Shown here piece by piece: positions 7,784 through 18,292 of a stretch of DNA of 52,752 nucleotides. Within the stretch, counting starts at the first letter, position 1; each line of letters starts with the position of its first letter. A program made the translations under genes and the position numbers. This stretch comes from Aquisalinus sp. (GTDB lineage Bacteria > Pseudomonadota > Alphaproteobacteria > Caulobacterales > Parvularculaceae), in contig JALEGJ010000061.1 of the NCBI GenBank assembly GCA_022763115.1, positions 1 to 52,752 on the forward strand. Reading direction: 5' to 3'. The notes under the pieces were generated by a model that did not search any database, had not been told where the DNA came from, and worked only from the letters and a program-made list of their open reading frames with translations.

Positions 7784-10312
7784 ATGGGTGCAGACAATAT
7801 CGGTACAGAGCAAACGGATGGCGCGGAAACACCTGTTCCGAACAACGCACAGAAGGAATCTGCGCAAGCGACAGAGCAGGGTTCTGGCGCAAAGAAGACT
7901 GTCTCGAAACAAAACCATCATGATCGACACCAGACGACGTCTCAAAAGGCAAGGTCTGGTGCTGTCTTCCATGTTGAAGAAACGTCGGGTTCAACAGAGA
8001 ATAAGACGGACGACACCGGAAGCTATGCTGAAGCGAAAACTCCGAATCAGGAGGCTGAGGCGTTAGAACCAGCGCACGCGCACCCTGTCGGGTTTATTCG
8101 ACAGTATGAGCTGATTGAACGGGTCAAAACCTATGACCCGAAGTGTAATGAAAGCCAGATTAACAAGGCTTATGTTTACTCCATGAAGGCTCATGGTGGG
8201 CAGACGCGCAAAAATGGTGATCCATATTTCACCCATCCTATTTCCGTTGCTGCCATTCTCACGGAACTCAAAGCCGACCCTGAAACCATTATTACAGCCC
8301 TTCTTCACGACACAGTCGAAGATACGGACGCCACCATTGAGGAAATAGAGGCGCTTTTCGGACCGTCCGTTGCGCATCTTGTCGATGGTGTGACGAAACT
8401 GTCTCAGTATGAAATGTCCTCGGAAGCCACCAAGGAGGCTGAGAATTTTCGCAAGTTTGTCCTGGCCATGTCTCGGGATGTGCGTGTGCTGCTCGTAAAA
8501 TTGGCCGATCGTCTGCATAACATGCGTACACTGCATTATATACCTAAAGAGGCTAAAAGGCACCGCATAGCCCTTGAGACAATGCAGATATATGTGCCCT
8601 TGGCTGGGCGTATTGGTGTGCAGAAATTCAGGGAAGAGCTGGAAGATCTGTCATTCAAATATATGAACCCGGAAGGTTATCAGACCATTCAGACGAACCT
8701 CGAACGGCTGGGTAATGATAATGTGCGTGCAGTGGTTCATCTTGGACAGACTTTACGTAACAGCCTGATGGCAGAGCATATCACAGCTGAGGTCCACAGC
8801 CGGGAAAAGCGCCCCTTTTCCATATGGCGCAAGATGCAGCGTAAAAATCAGGGGTTTGACGAACTCGCTGATATCTACGCTTTTCGAATTCTGGTCGAGA
8901 CGGAAGAAGATTGCTACAGGGCACTTGGCGTTATTCACCGCAACTTCACGATGATTCCAGGTGAGTTCGATGACTATATATCGGTGCCCAAACCAAACAA
9001 TTATCGTTCTATTCACACAGCTGTATTGGCGCCGGTTGATCACACGCAGATAAAACAACGTGTCGAGGTTCAGATCAGAACCAAGGAAATGCATGAATCC
9101 GCAGAGCGAGGTATTGCCGCCCACTGGCGCTATAAGGATGCATCCAGTCAAACGGATAAGGACCATGCCGGGGTGATCGAGATCACGAACGCAGGCACTT
9201 ATGATCCATATGACTGGGCAAGAAACGCTGTTGAAATGCTGCAGCAGGGCGAGACTGCTGACGAGTTCCTTGCGAATGCAAAACTCGAACTGTTTCAGGA
9301 TCAAGTCTTCTGCTTTACCCCGAAAGGGCGTGTCATTGCGCTTCCTTCTGGCGCAACCCCGATAGACTTTGCCTATGCACTTCATACCGAGGTTGGTGAA
9401 TCTTGCGTAGGGGTACGGATAAATGGCGCAAACAGGCCGCTTCGTACGCCCCTGAAAAATGGTGATGTTGTGCGGATACTGCGCTCCGAAAACGCACCGA
9501 TCCCGCAAAACTGGGAATCTCTCGTTGTCACTGGCCGCGCTCGTTCAGCCATCAGGCGCCGCATCAAGGAACTCAAACGCAAGGAGCAGGTGACTCTGGG
9601 AAGACGTATTCTGGAGTCGGAATTCTCCGCACACGGATTCGCCTTGACTGATAGTTCTATTGAAACGGTTCTGGCCAGATTGAACAGCAAAAAAGTCAAA
9701 GATGTTTATCAGGCAGTTGGTGCCTTGAAGTTAAACCCGTCTGAGGTCCGTGAGATTGTCTATCCTGGAACATCCGCAAGTGCTGATGGCGAGGATGCGT
9801 TGCGCCCCGTCACAACCAGACAGAAACTTCGTGAGGCGATCTCGGTAGAAGGCCTCACCCGCGGGGTCTCCTTCAGGCTATCCCAATGTTGCTCACCGTT
9901 GCCGGGGGAGCGAATAATCGGTTTGCCAGCTGATGATGATATGGTCGCAATTCATCGTATTGATTGTGACAGTGTTGCGGCCACAACTATCGCCGAAGAA
10001 AAATGGCTGGATATGCGGTGGCGGGACAATCTTGAGGGCGGGTTCGTTGCGCCAATCAGTATTAATGTAAACAATCGCATTGGAGCGCTGGCGCACGTTT
10101 CATCCATCATGGCGCATTATGAAGTTGATATCGTTGACATCAAACTGGTGAACCGGGAAGTCGAATTTAACGAAATCCAGATGGACATCTTGATCCGTGA
10201 TATTCGTCATTTAGGTAATGTCCTGACCGGCCTGCGCGCTTCTGAACATGTTATCGGCGCAGACAGGCGATACGAGGCACAGGACAGGAAATCCGGAACC
10301 TGGGAGATTTGA
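7784..10312 (+). CDS. RelA/SpoT homologue, (p)ppGpp synthetase/hydrolase
   Basis: Long RSH protein (842 residues) controlling the stringent alarmone (p)ppGpp. Order: a polar N-terminal extension of about 103 residues, an HD hydrolase with HDTVED at 175-180, the synthetase domain at about 340-450, a TGS domain at about 505-570, and a C-terminal ACT domain at about 765-840. The synthetase signature at 394-397 is EFDD, followed by YISVPKPNNYRSIHT. Bifunctional Rel/SpoT enzymes normally have RxKD there and monofunctional RelA has ExDD, so an intact HD with EFDD is unusual. Most relatives start near the FIRQYELIERV segment, so the extension is either real or a sign of a missed start, but no good downstream start codon is seen. 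Confidence 0.93.
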   Translation: MGADNIGTEQTDGAETPVPNNAQKESAQATEQGSGAKKTVSKQNHHDRHQTTSQKARSGAVFHVEETSGSTENKTDDTGSYAEAKTPNQEAEALEPAHAHPVGFIRQYELIERVKTYDPKCNESQINKAYVYSMKAHGGQTRKNGDPYFTHPISVAAILTELKADPETIITALLHDTVEDTDATIEEIEALFGPSVAHLVDGVTKLSQYEMSSEATKEAENFRKFVLAMSRDVRVLLVKLADRLHNMRTLHYIPKEAKRHRIALETMQIYVPLAGRIGVQKFREELEDLSFKYMNPEGYQTIQTNLERLGNDNVRAVVHLGQTLRNSLMAEHITAEVHSREKRPFSIWRKMQRKNQGFDELADIYAFRILVETEEDCYRALGVIHRNFTMIPGEFDDYISVPKPNNYRSIHTAVLAPVDHTQIKQRVEVQIRTKEMHESAERGIAAHWRYKDASSQTDKDHAGVIEITNAGTYDPYDWARNAVEMLQQGETADEFLANAKLELFQDQVFCFTPKGRVIALPSGATPIDFAYALHTEVGESCVGVRINGANRPLRTPLKNGDVVRILRSENAPIPQNWESLVVTGRARSAIRRRIKELKRKEQVTLGRRILESEFSAHGFALTDSSIETVLARLNSKKVKDVYQAVGALKLNPSEVREIVYPGTSASADGEDALRPVTTRQKLREAISVEGLTRGVSFRLSQCCSPLPGERIIGLPADDDMVAIHRIDCDSVAATTIAEEKWLDMRWRDNLEGGFVAPISINVNNRIGALAHVSSIMAHYEVDIVDIKLVNREVEFNEIQMDILIRDIRHLGNVLTGLRASEHVIGADRRYEAQDRKSGTWEI

Positions 10313-10314
10313 TA

Positions 10315-10905
10315 ATGACAATGACGACCGAAGATGTATTGGCCGAGTTTCGCGAATGTGGCGCTTTGCTGAAAGGGCACTTCATACTCTCGTCTGGCCG
10401 TCACAGCGATACCTATCTGAACAAGTCCATTGTTTCGATGTACCCTGATCGCACGGAACGTTTATGCCGGGCCCTTGCAGAAAAAGCCGCCGGAAGTTTG
10501 CCTACGGCGCCGGAATATATCATCTCGCCAGCGATGGGTGGGATTATCTATGGCTACGAAACTGCACGGGCGATGGCCCTACCGTTTATGTACACGGAGC
10601 GTGTTGAAGGAGAGTTTCAGTTACGGCGCGGATTTGCGGTGCCCGAAGGTGCAGCGGTTCTGATTGTTGAGGATATTATTTCAACAGGACTATCCGCGCG
10701 CGAATGTGTGTATGCCGTCAAGGCAAATGGCGGCAACCCGGTTTCGGTTGCCTGTCTGATTGACCGGTCGGCGGGCGTTGCGGATGTTGGTGTGCCTGTC
10801 ATCTCGCTGGCTTCGCTGGAAGTCGACTCATGGCCGGCGGATGATTTGCCTGCACACCTTATTGATGTACCGGCTGTAAAGCCTGGCAGCAGGGGGCTTG
10901 CCTGA
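10315..10905 (+). CDS. pyrE: Orotate phosphoribosyltransferase
   Basis: PyrE converts orotate and PRPP to OMP in pyrimidine synthesis. The 196-residue protein has the PRPP-binding loop VLIVEDIISTGLS at about 115-127 and the family start with GHFILSSGRHSDTYLNK. The ATG at 10315 follows a GGGAG ribosome-binding site and lies two bases after the rsh stop. Its TGA overlaps the pdxJ ATG (TGATG), so the genes are probably translated as one operon. Confidence 0.96.
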   Translation: MTMTTEDVLAEFRECGALLKGHFILSSGRHSDTYLNKSIVSMYPDRTERLCRALAEKAAGSLPTAPEYIISPAMGGIIYGYETARAMALPFMYTERVEGEFQLRRGFAVPEGAAVLIVEDIISTGLSARECVYAVKANGGNPVSVACLIDRSAGVADVGVPVISLASLEVDSWPADDLPAHLIDVPAVKPGSRGLA

Positions 10906-11666
10906 TGACTGCTGAGGAGGGCTGCCGTCTTGGCGTCAACATTGATCACGTTGCAACTCTAAGAAACGCCAGAGGCGGGTCTCTTCCGGATCCCGTCCGG
11001 GCAGCGCAGCTTGCAATGTTAGCGGGGGCTGACGGCATTACAGCGCATTTGCGGGAAGATCGGCGCCACATCATTGATACGGACATGTACAGGTTAAAGG
11101 AAGAAGTTGACCTGCCTCTGAACTTCGAGATGGCCGCGACCGAAGAGATGCTGGCCATTGCATTGGATGTGATGCCTCATGCTGTCTGCCTGGTGCCGGA
11201 AAATCGGGCTGAAAGAACGACGGAGGGGGGACTGGATGTGGCATCCCTGAAGCAGACACTTTCATCCTTTGTCGACCGTCTCTCCTCGGCAGGTATTCGT
11301 GTGTCTCTCTTTATCGATCCCGAGATATCACAGGTGCAGGCCGCTCAAGATATCGGTGCTGCAGTCGTAGAGCTGCATACAGGCACGTATCATGAGGTTG
11401 TGCTGGCAACGCGCCCTGACCTTATCAAGCAGGAGCACGCCAAAATTCAGGCAAGTGCAGAAGAGGGGGACAGGTTGGGTCTGGAAATCCATGCGGGGCA
11501 CGGCTTGACCTTCGATAATGTTCAACCGATCGCCGGCATCAAGCAGATCAGGGAGTTGAATATCGGCCATTTCCTTATCGGCGAGGCGGTTTTCATGGGG
11601 TTGGACCGATCCGTCAGGGAAATGAAGCGGCTGATAGCTGACGCGAGAACAGGGATGTTGGTATGA
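10905..11666 (+). CDS. pdxJ: Pyridoxine 5'-phosphate synthase
   Basis: PdxJ closes the pyridoxine ring from 3-amino-2-oxopropyl phosphate and 1-deoxy-D-xylulose 5-phosphate. The 253-residue TIM-barrel protein shows [17 protein letters not shown] at the start, [16 protein letters not shown] at about 43-58 and HAGHGLT near 200. The ATG overlaps the pyrE stop and its own stop overlaps the acpS ATG (ATGA). The pdxJ-acpS pairing is conserved widely in proteobacteria. Confidence 0.97.
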   Translation: MTAEEGCRLGVNIDHVATLRNARGGSLPDPVRAAQLAMLAGADGITAHLREDRRHIIDTDMYRLKEEVDLPLNFEMAATEEMLAIALDVMPHAVCLVPENRAERTTEGGLDVASLKQTLSSFVDRLSSAGIRVSLFIDPEISQVQAAQDIGAAVVELHTGTYHEVVLATRPDLIKQEHAKIQASAEEGDRLGLEIHAGHGLTFDNVQPIAGIKQIRELNIGHFLIGEAVFMGLDRSVREMKRLIADARTGMLV

Positions 11667-12076
11667 TCCTCGGCATTGGTAATGATCTGATCGATATCAG
11701 AAGGATTGAGAACAGTCTGGAACGGTTTGGCGAGCGTTTCGTCAACAGGGTTTTCACGCAGACTGAGCAACAGAAGTCAGACAAACGCCTGAACAGGGCT
11801 GCGTCTTATGCCAAGCGTTTTGCGGCAAAAGAGGCCTGCGCCAAGGCTTTGGGCACAGGTCTGTCACGCGGTGTCTTCTGGCGGGATATGGGGGTCGTAA
11901 ACTTGCCTGGGGGTAAACCAACGATACACCTGCAAGGGGGGGCTTTGGCGCGTTTGAACAGCCTCACACCAGCGGGCATGGAAGCCGAAATCCATTTGAC
12001 CATCACCGATGATTTTCCGTTGGCGCAGGCCTTCGTCATCATTTACGGTGTCCGAAAAGCAGACGAGCCGGTGTAA
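11663..12076 (+). CDS. acpS: Holo-[acyl-carrier-protein] synthase
   Basis: AcpS transfers 4'-phosphopantetheine from CoA to acyl carrier protein. The 137-residue protein carries [12 protein letters not shown] near the N-terminus (Mg-binding aspartate) and [15 protein letters not shown] at about 51-65, both diagnostic. The ATG overlaps the pdxJ TGA by four bases. lepB follows after 6 bases. Confidence 0.97.
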   Translation: MILGIGNDLIDIRRIENSLERFGERFVNRVFTQTEQQKSDKRLNRAASYAKRFAAKEACAKALGTGLSRGVFWRDMGVVNLPGGKPTIHLQGGALARLNSLTPAGMEAEIHLTITDDFPLAQAFVIIYGVRKADEPV

Positions 12077-12082
12077 GAAATC

Positions 12083-12916
12083 ATGTTGAGTATAGACAGC
12101 CTGAAGCGTTTTTTTTCAGCTCGGAATCCTGAAAGCAAACAAGCCGGTAAGCTCGAAAAAAAACAGGCTGCAGAAATGACAGCAGCTGAAGAAGCTTGGG
12201 ATATTCTCAAGACAATTCTGTTGGCTGTCGCGATCACACTGGTTTTTAGAATGGTTGCCTGGCAGCCATTCAATATCCCGTCCGGCTCCATGCGCCCCAA
12301 TTTGCTGGTGGGTGATTTCCTTGTCGTGTCCAAGTTTGAGTACGGATACTCGAAAGCGTCACTTGTTTATCCCTTAACCCGCCTCCCCCTGGAAGGGCGC
12401 ATTTTCGGCAGTGACCCTGAGCGTGGGGATGTTGTCGTTTTCAAGAATACGCGCGATGGCAATAAAGACTACATCAAGCGTGTGGTCGGTTTACCAGGAG
12501 ATGAAATCCGCGTTGTGCAGGGAACGGTCTACATCAATAACGAGCCGATACCCAGAGAGCTTGTTTCTACGGATACCATTGCCTGTTCTGGTATAAGGTC
12601 ACAGGCAGCTACCTTTCGGGAGACGTTACCGAATGGTGTCAGTTATCTGATACAGGAATGTTACGGCAATAACTTCAAATGGGATAATTACGGCCCGCGT
12701 ACGGTGCCAGCCGGTCACTTCTTCATGATGGGTGACAACAGGGATAACTCACAGGACAGTCGGACCCCCACCGTAGATTTTGTGCCCGCAGATCAGATCG
12801 TAGGTAAAGCGCAGCGGCTGGTGTTCTCGGTTGACGGTTCGGAGTCCAGGATTTGGCAGATATGGAACTGGCCCTCAGCTATCCGCTACAGCCGGGTGTT
12901 CAATCCTGTAGAATGA
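12083..12916 (+). CDS. lepB: Signal peptidase I
   Basis: LepB removes signal peptides from exported proteins at the outer face of the inner membrane. After an N-terminal charged stretch there is one membrane anchor at about 41-58 (ILKTILLAVAITLVF). The nucleophile is Ser69 in PSGSMRP, the general base Lys132 in DYIKRVVGLPGDE, and the late box is MGDNRDNSQDSR. The 277-residue length is normal. The TGA overlaps the start of rnc (ATGA). Confidence 0.97.
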   Translation: MLSIDSLKRFFSARNPESKQAGKLEKKQAAEMTAAEEAWDILKTILLAVAITLVFRMVAWQPFNIPSGSMRPNLLVGDFLVVSKFEYGYSKASLVYPLTRLPLEGRIFGSDPERGDVVVFKNTRDGNKDYIKRVVGLPGDEIRVVQGTVYINNEPIPRELVSTDTIACSGIRSQAATFRETLPNGVSYLIQECYGNNFKWDNYGPRTVPAGHFFMMGDNRDNSQDSRTPTVDFVPADQIVGKAQRLVFSVDGSESRIWQIWNWPSAIRYSRVFNPVE

Positions 12917-13626
12917 CCAGAACTCCTGCCGAAGAACTGGACTGGATACAGCAAAGGCTGGGGTACCGCTTTAGCGATTTGTCACTGTTGCAGCGTGCCG
13001 TCACCCATGCCAGCCTCTCTGGTGATACCGAAAATACGCGCAGTCTGGAGCGCCTTGAATTTCTCGGTGACAGGGTTCTGGGTTTACTGACGGCAGAGAA
13101 TCTCTGGCGACGCTATCCTCAGTATTCTGAAGGTGAAATGGCGCCACGCCTGAATGCACTGGTCAGGAAAGATACCTGTGCAAAAGCTGCCAAAGTCATC
13201 GGTCTCGATCAGGTCATTCGTCTATCGCAAGCAGAGGAAGAAAATGGCGGTCGTCAGAAGCCGGCAATATTGGGAGATGCATGCGAAGCATTGCTCGGCG
13301 CTTTATACATAGATGGCGGTCTTGCTGCGGCGAACAAGGCATATGAGATGTATTGGCTGGAAGATTTTGACCATTTGGCTGAAAGATACAAGGACAGCAA
13401 AACGACATTGCAGGAATGGGCACAGGCTGAGCATAAAGTCACGCCAAAATACACGGTTCTGAAGAATAGTGGTCCGGCGCATGAACCGGTTTTCACGGTA
13501 GAAGTCTCCGTGCAGGGACTTTCCCCCGAAAGCGCTTCAGGAAATTCCAAACGTGCTGCCCAGACATTGGCGGCACAAAAACTGCTCCTGCGAGAAAAAA
13601 TCTGGACTGAAGATGACATCAACTGA
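12913..13626 (+). CDS. rnc: Ribonuclease III
   Basis: Double-strand-specific endoribonuclease for rRNA and mRNA processing. The catalytic domain carries ERLEFLGDRVL at about 46-56 and ILGDACEALLGALYIDGG at about 119-136, with metal-binding acids E49, D53, D122 and E125. A dsRNA-binding domain covers about 155-225. The open frame extends upstream inside lepB, but the ATG at 12913 overlaps the lepB stop as ATGA and gives the usual 237 residues. It is followed at once by era. Confidence 0.97.
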   Translation: MTRTPAEELDWIQQRLGYRFSDLSLLQRAVTHASLSGDTENTRSLERLEFLGDRVLGLLTAENLWRRYPQYSEGEMAPRLNALVRKDTCAKAAKVIGLDQVIRLSQAEEENGGRQKPAILGDACEALLGALYIDGGLAAANKAYEMYWLEDFDHLAERYKDSKTTLQEWAQAEHKVTPKYTVLKNSGPAHEPVFTVEVSVQGLSPESASGNSKRAAQTLAAQKLLLREKIWTEDDIN

Positions 13627-14566
13627 AATGCCAGCCACCAAATGCGCCTTTGTCGCCGTGATAGGGGCGCCAAACGCCGGCAAGTCCACTTTTGTCAATC
13701 ATATGGTCGGCGCGAAGGTGTCGATTGTCACTCATAAGGTGCAGACAACAAGAACCAGTATTCGCGGTGTAGCCATTCATGGGGAGACGCAGCTGATTTA
13801 TGTGGATACGCCAGGTATTTTCAAACCACGGCGCAGGCTTGATGAAGCCATGGTTTCTGCCGCCTGGGAGGGGGCAGATGATGTGGATTTTACATTGCTG
13901 CTCGTTGACGCCCGGGCATACAGCGCTGTCTTGCGAGATGTTGATGCCTCCAGAGCGGATCACAAGGCGGCGGAGGATACAGATCTCATTGTGCAAAATT
14001 TGCAAGAGGCAGAGCGGAAAGCGATACTGGTACTGAATAAGATAGACTTGTTGCCTGCTGAGAATTTACTGCCGCTGATCGAGCATTTTTCAGAAACCGG
14101 TTTGTTCCAGGAAACATTCATGATTTCGGCGGATAAAGGGCGTGGCACACAAGAGGTGCAGTCCTATTTATCCGGGAATGCCCCGAATGGCGTCTGGTTG
14201 TATCCGGAAGACCAGCTTTCTGATATTTCGGATCGGCTCATGGCTGCTGAAATAACCCGCGAAAAACTTTTTCTGAGATTGCATCAGGAATTGCCCTACA
14301 GCCTGACAGTTGAAACTGAAAGCTGGACACGGACCAAGAGGAAAGAACTTCGTATAGAACAGGTCATCTATGTCGAGCGCGATGGACAGAAAGCCCTTGT
14401 TCTCGGACAGAAAGGCAAGTCGATTAAAGTTATCGGGCAGGCCGCACGTGAAGAGATGGAAAGTCTCTTTGGTGAGAAGGTCCACTTGTTTCTTTTTGTG
14501 AAGGTTCGGGAAAACTGGACTGATAATCGGGCCCGGTTGCGTGAAATGGGGTTGAATGTGACCTGA
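13613..14566 (+). CDS. era: GTPase Era
   Basis: Era binds the 3' end of 16S rRNA and helps mature the 30S subunit. The GTPase motifs are GAPNAGKST (G1), VQTTRTS (G2), VDTPG (G3) and NKID (G4). The KH domain near the C-terminus contains VLGQKGKSIKVIGQAAREEME. The ATG at 13613 overlaps the rnc end by 14 bases; an ATG at 13628, just after the rnc stop, is an alternative. The open frame reaching to 13553 is not needed. Confidence 0.96.
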   Translation: MTSTEMPATKCAFVAVIGAPNAGKSTFVNHMVGAKVSIVTHKVQTTRTSIRGVAIHGETQLIYVDTPGIFKPRRRLDEAMVSAAWEGADDVDFTLLLVDARAYSAVLRDVDASRADHKAAEDTDLIVQNLQEAERKAILVLNKIDLLPAENLLPLIEHFSETGLFQETFMISADKGRGTQEVQSYLSGNAPNGVWLYPEDQLSDISDRLMAAEITREKLFLRLHQELPYSLTVETESWTRTKRKELRIEQVIYVERDGQKALVLGQKGKSIKVIGQAAREEMESLFGEKVHLFLFVKVRENWTDNRARLREMGLNVT

Positions 14567-14588
14567 TCAGTATACTGATGGTTGGATC

Positions 14589-15335
14589 ATGGAAAGTATC
14601 CCGATGGAATGGACTGACGAGGCAATAATCCTTGAAGCCAGACCGCATGGTGAAAACCATGCGGTAGTGAATGTTTTCACGCCATCGGCAGGCAGGGTGG
14701 CGGCGCTCGTGCATGGTGGGCAAGGCCGGCAAAAGAAGCCTCTGTTGCAAGCTGGCAATAGCGTTAAGGCAACCTGGAAAGGCCGGTCAGAAGATAGTCT
14801 CGGGCATTTTGCAATGGAATTGATAACGCCAAGAGCCGCCACCCTGATGTATAATCAGTTGGGGTTGACTGCGCTTAATGCAGTGACATCTGTTTTGCGA
14901 CTTTGCCTGCCTGAGCGACAATCCCTGCCCAACCTGTATGACGGCACGGTGATCCTGCTTGATTTGCTCGAAGAGAAAGACATCTGGCCCATTGTTTTTG
15001 CCAAATGGGAAGTCGGATTGTTGAAAGAGCTTGGCTTTGGTCTGGTGCTCGATCAATGTGCCGCGACGGGCAATCGGCTTGAAGATGGTGCGGAGCTTGT
15101 ATTTGTGTCGCCCAAATCTGGCAATGCAGTATCCTATGCTGCTGGTCTTCCCTATAAGGATAAAATGTTGCCACTGCCACCTTTCCTGATTGATCAGGGA
15201 GAACCGCTCAGACAGGATATCGCGGCTGCCTTGCGTATGACCGCCTATTTTCTCGAAGAACGCATACTTCTGCCTGCCAATACCGAACTACCCGATGCGC
15301 GCAAGCGATTACAGGATCGACTTTTCCGCGGTTGA
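14589..15335 (+). CDS. recO: DNA repair protein RecO
   Basis: RecO acts with RecR to load RecA onto SSB-coated DNA. The N-terminal OB fold starts with MEWTDEAIILEARPHGENHAVVNVFT, matching alphaproteobacterial RecO, followed by GRVAALVHGGQ. The zinc-binding cysteines of some RecO proteins are absent, which is not unusual in proteobacteria. Two in-frame ATGs (14589 and 14604) are possible; family alignment slightly favours the second. The era-recO order is conserved. Confidence 0.93.
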   Translation: MESIPMEWTDEAIILEARPHGENHAVVNVFTPSAGRVAALVHGGQGRQKKPLLQAGNSVKATWKGRSEDSLGHFAMELITPRAATLMYNQLGLTALNAVTSVLRLCLPERQSLPNLYDGTVILLDLLEEKDIWPIVFAKWEVGLLKELGFGLVLDQCAATGNRLEDGAELVFVSPKSGNAVSYAAGLPYKDKMLPLPPFLIDQGEPLRQDIAAALRMTAYFLEERILLPANTELPDARKRLQDRLFRG

Positions 15336-15383
15336 GAAAACAGCCTCTTGCAAGGGCTGCCCGAAGAGCCGTAAATCAACATT

Positions 15384-17627
15384 ATGAGTGATCTAAGCGA
15401 AGAAATTTTCCTTGAGCCATTGTCTGATGCGTTGTCCAGGCGCTATCTGGCCTATGCTCTTTCGACCATTACATCCCGCGCCTTGCCGGATGTGCGTGAT
15501 GGCCTGAAACCCGTTCAGCGCCGTATCATCTATGCGATGCTTCAGATGAAACTGAATCCTGGTGGCGCCCACAAGAAGTCTGCACGTGTTGTGGGCGATG
15601 TCATTGGTAAATATCATCCGCATGGTGATCAGTCTATCTATGATGCCCTTGTGAGGCTTGCTCAGGGCTTTGCGGTTCGTTATCCGCTTGTCGACGGTCA
15701 GGGTAATTTCGGCAACATCGACGGCGATAACGCTGCGGCGATGCGGTACACGGAAAGCCGTATGACAGAAGCGGCGACCCTGCTACTTGAGGGTATAAGC
15801 GACAACACCGTAGACTTCCGCGAGAATTACGACGGAAATGATACTGAGCCGGCTGTTTTGCCAGCAGCATTTCCCAATCTGTTGGCAAATGGTGCCACTG
15901 GCATTGCCGTTGGTATGGCGACATCCATTCCGCCGCATAATGTTGCTGAACTGATCGACGCTTCGATCCACATTATCAAATATCCAAACGCATCAGCGAA
16001 AACCCTCGTAGAAAAATACGTCAAGGGCCCGGACTTTCCGACGGGTGCTGTCTGTGTGGAAGATCAGGAAAGTATCATAGAAGCCTATGCGACAGGCAAG
16101 GGCGGGTTCCGTGTTCGGGCCAAATGGTCTTCGGAGGATTTGCCGCGTGGTCGTTATCAGATAGTGGTCACAGAAATTCCGTATCAGGTGCAAAAGTCGA
16201 AACTGATAGAGAAAATTGCCGAGCTGATACAAAATCGCAAGTTGCCTCTACTGGCGGATATTCGCGATGAGTCTGCTGAAGATATCCGTCTTATTCTGGA
16301 ACCAAAGTCACAGAATGTTGACCCGGCAGTGTTGATGGAAACATTGTTCAAGCAGACTGACCTTGAGACACGTGTTTCCCTGAACCTCAATGTTCTGGAT
16401 GCCAAGGGTACGCCGCGTGTTATGTCCTTGCGCGAGTCTCTGCAGGCGTTCCTTACACACAGAAAAGAAGTACTGGTTCGTCGAACTGAATTCCGGCTTG
16501 ATAAGATAGCGCACCGGCTGGAAGTTCTTGAAGGCTATCTTATTGCGTATCTTAATCTGGATGAAGTCATCCGGATTATTCGGTATGAGGATGAGCCGAA
16601 AACAGAATTGATGAAAGCCTTCGACCTGACTGATACACAGGCTGAAGCAATCCTGAATATGCGATTGCGCTCTCTGCGGAAGCTGGAAGAGCTTGAACTT
16701 AAGAAAGAGCACAAGGAACTCCGCAAGGAACAGAAAGATTTGCGTGCATTGCTTAAATCTGATGAAGCGCAGTGGAAAAAAATCACTGATCAGCTTCGAG
16801 AGGCCAAGAAAGCCTTTGATCCCAGGAGTGACTTGGGCAAAAGGCGTACGCTGATCGAAGGCGCACCTGCAGAAATCCTGGTTGATCTTGATGAACTGGT
16901 CGAAAAAGAACCTGTCACCATCATTTTATCTGAAAAGGGCTGGGTGCGCACCATGCGTGGCCATGTCGAAAATACGGCAGAGATCAAATACAAGGATGGA
17001 GACCGCGAAGGGCATGTACTTCATGCCATGACGAATGAAAAACTGATGCTGTTTGGCACCAACGGAAAGTTCTACACACTAGATGTGCGGGATCTGCCTG
17101 GCGGACGAGGGCACGGGGAACCGGTGCGGCTCATGGTCGATTTGGGCAATGATCATGATGTCTCAGCCATGTTCATTTATGAAGGTGAGCGGACATTGCT
17201 TGTTGCGTCCACGGCTGGCCACGGATTTTTTGTTGCAGAGTCTGACTGTCTTGCGACAACCAAGAAGGGCAAACAGATTCTGAACGTGACAGGTGACGTT
17301 GAGGCAAAGGTCTGTCGCCTGATGAATATGGCACCTGATAAGGATACCATGCTTGCCGCTGTTGGGAGCAATCGCAAGCTTCTCATCTTCCCGGCACAGG
17401 AATTACCGGTAATGTCTCGCGGCAAGGGCGTGGTCTTGCAGAAATTCTCGGGTGGAATTTTGTCCGATGCCACAGTGTTTCAGAAAAAGGATGGTTTAAG
17501 CTGGAAGGACCGGGCAGGTCGTGTACAATCCGAGAGTAAGTGGAAAGACTGGCTCGGTAAACGTGCTCAGGCTGGCAAGATTGTTCCAAAAGGTTTCCCA
17601 AAAGCGCTCAACTTCGGGAAGGATTGA
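15384..17627 (+). CDS. parC: DNA topoisomerase IV subunit A
   Basis: ParC with ParE decatenates daughter chromosomes. The 747-residue protein has the breakage-reunion domain with [27 protein letters not shown] and the catalytic tyrosine in AAMRYTES (Y122). A long coiled coil around 420-480 ([24 protein letters not shown]) and a shortened C-terminal beta-pinwheel follow. GyrA is excluded by the length and by the alphaproteobacterial ParC form of the [10 protein letters not shown] loop. It lies 48 bases after recO. Confidence 0.95.
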   Translation: MSDLSEEIFLEPLSDALSRRYLAYALSTITSRALPDVRDGLKPVQRRIIYAMLQMKLNPGGAHKKSARVVGDVIGKYHPHGDQSIYDALVRLAQGFAVRYPLVDGQGNFGNIDGDNAAAMRYTESRMTEAATLLLEGISDNTVDFRENYDGNDTEPAVLPAAFPNLLANGATGIAVGMATSIPPHNVAELIDASIHIIKYPNASAKTLVEKYVKGPDFPTGAVCVEDQESIIEAYATGKGGFRVRAKWSSEDLPRGRYQIVVTEIPYQVQKSKLIEKIAELIQNRKLPLLADIRDESAEDIRLILEPKSQNVDPAVLMETLFKQTDLETRVSLNLNVLDAKGTPRVMSLRESLQAFLTHRKEVLVRRTEFRLDKIAHRLEVLEGYLIAYLNLDEVIRIIRYEDEPKTELMKAFDLTDTQAEAILNMRLRSLRKLEELELKKEHKELRKEQKDLRALLKSDEAQWKKITDQLREAKKAFDPRSDLGKRRTLIEGAPAEILVDLDELVEKEPVTIILSEKGWVRTMRGHVENTAEIKYKDGDREGHVLHAMTNEKLMLFGTNGKFYTLDVRDLPGGRGHGEPVRLMVDLGNDHDVSAMFIYEGERTLLVASTAGHGFFVAESDCLATTKKGKQILNVTGDVEAKVCRLMNMAPDKDTMLAAVGSNRKLLIFPAQELPVMSRGKGVVLQKFSGGILSDATVFQKKDGLSWKDRAGRVQSESKWKDWLGKRAQAGKIVPKGFPKALNFGKD

Positions 17628-17717
17628 GTTACCCTTGCAAGATAATCTGTTCTTGCCTTTAAGGTATTTCCAACAGACCTGTGGTATAAGGCGCAGAATT
17701 ACACGAAAGAGGTCATC

Positions 17718-18281
17718 ATGGGCACTACGTTAGTTTTACTTGGCATCATTGCCGTTCTCGCGTTCATCTTCATCGGCATTTACAACCGTATTGTCATGCT
17801 CAACCAGCGATGCGATCAGGCTTTTGCTGATGTTGATGTGCAGTTGAAACAACGACACGATTTGGTGCCTAACCTGGTGGAGACGGTCAAGGGTTATGCG
17901 TCACACGAAAAAGACACACTCGAAGCTGTGATTGCTGCGCGTAATTCAGCTGTGTCCGCAAACGGTCCTGCGGCTCAAGGGGCGGCAGAGGGTGTACTGG
18001 GTGCAGCGTTGGGTCGGCTTTTTGCACTTGCAGAAGCTTATCCGGAATTGAAGGCGAATACCAACTTCCTGGAGTTGCAGCGCGAATTGTCTGACATCGA
18101 AAATAAGATTGCTGCAGCACGCCGGTTCTTCAACAATTCCGTGCAGGAATATAATACGCAGATTCAACAGATACCAGGTAATTTCATTGCGCCGATGGGT
18201 AATTTTGAAACCCGCGAATTTTTTGAAATACCTGAAGCAAGCAGAGCCGCTGTGGAGAAAGCGCCGGAAGTCAAGTTTTAG
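17718..18281 (+). CDS. LemA family membrane protein
   Basis: 187-residue protein with one N-terminal membrane helix (about residues 4-26) followed by a helical domain. The family motif RIVMLNQRCDQAFADVDVQLKQRHDLVPNLVETVKGYASHE is at about 29-68. LemA proteins have no firmly assigned biochemical role. An AAAGAGGTC ribosome-binding site precedes the ATG. The next gene, 11 bases on, is an M48 membrane protease; LemA-M48 pairs recur in many bacteria and suggest joint action at the membrane. Confidence 0.92.
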   Translation: MGTTLVLLGIIAVLAFIFIGIYNRIVMLNQRCDQAFADVDVQLKQRHDLVPNLVETVKGYASHEKDTLEAVIAARNSAVSANGPAAQGAAEGVLGAALGRLFALAEAYPELKANTNFLELQRELSDIENKIAAARRFFNNSVQEYNTQIQQIPGNFIAPMGNFETREFFEIPEASRAAVEKAPEVKF

Positions 18282-18292
18282 GACCCTGCGCC

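Noticed and set aside
8753..9508. 251-codon minus-strand open frame inside the RSH gene
   Set aside because: Antisense shadow of a strongly conserved coding region; composition is not protein-like.
15594..15640. ParC loop [10 protein letters not shown] read as a quinolone-resistance change (no serine at the E. coli Ser80 position)
   Set aside because: The Gln-Ser form of this loop is normal for alphaproteobacterial ParC as I know it, so it is not evidence of a resistance mutation.
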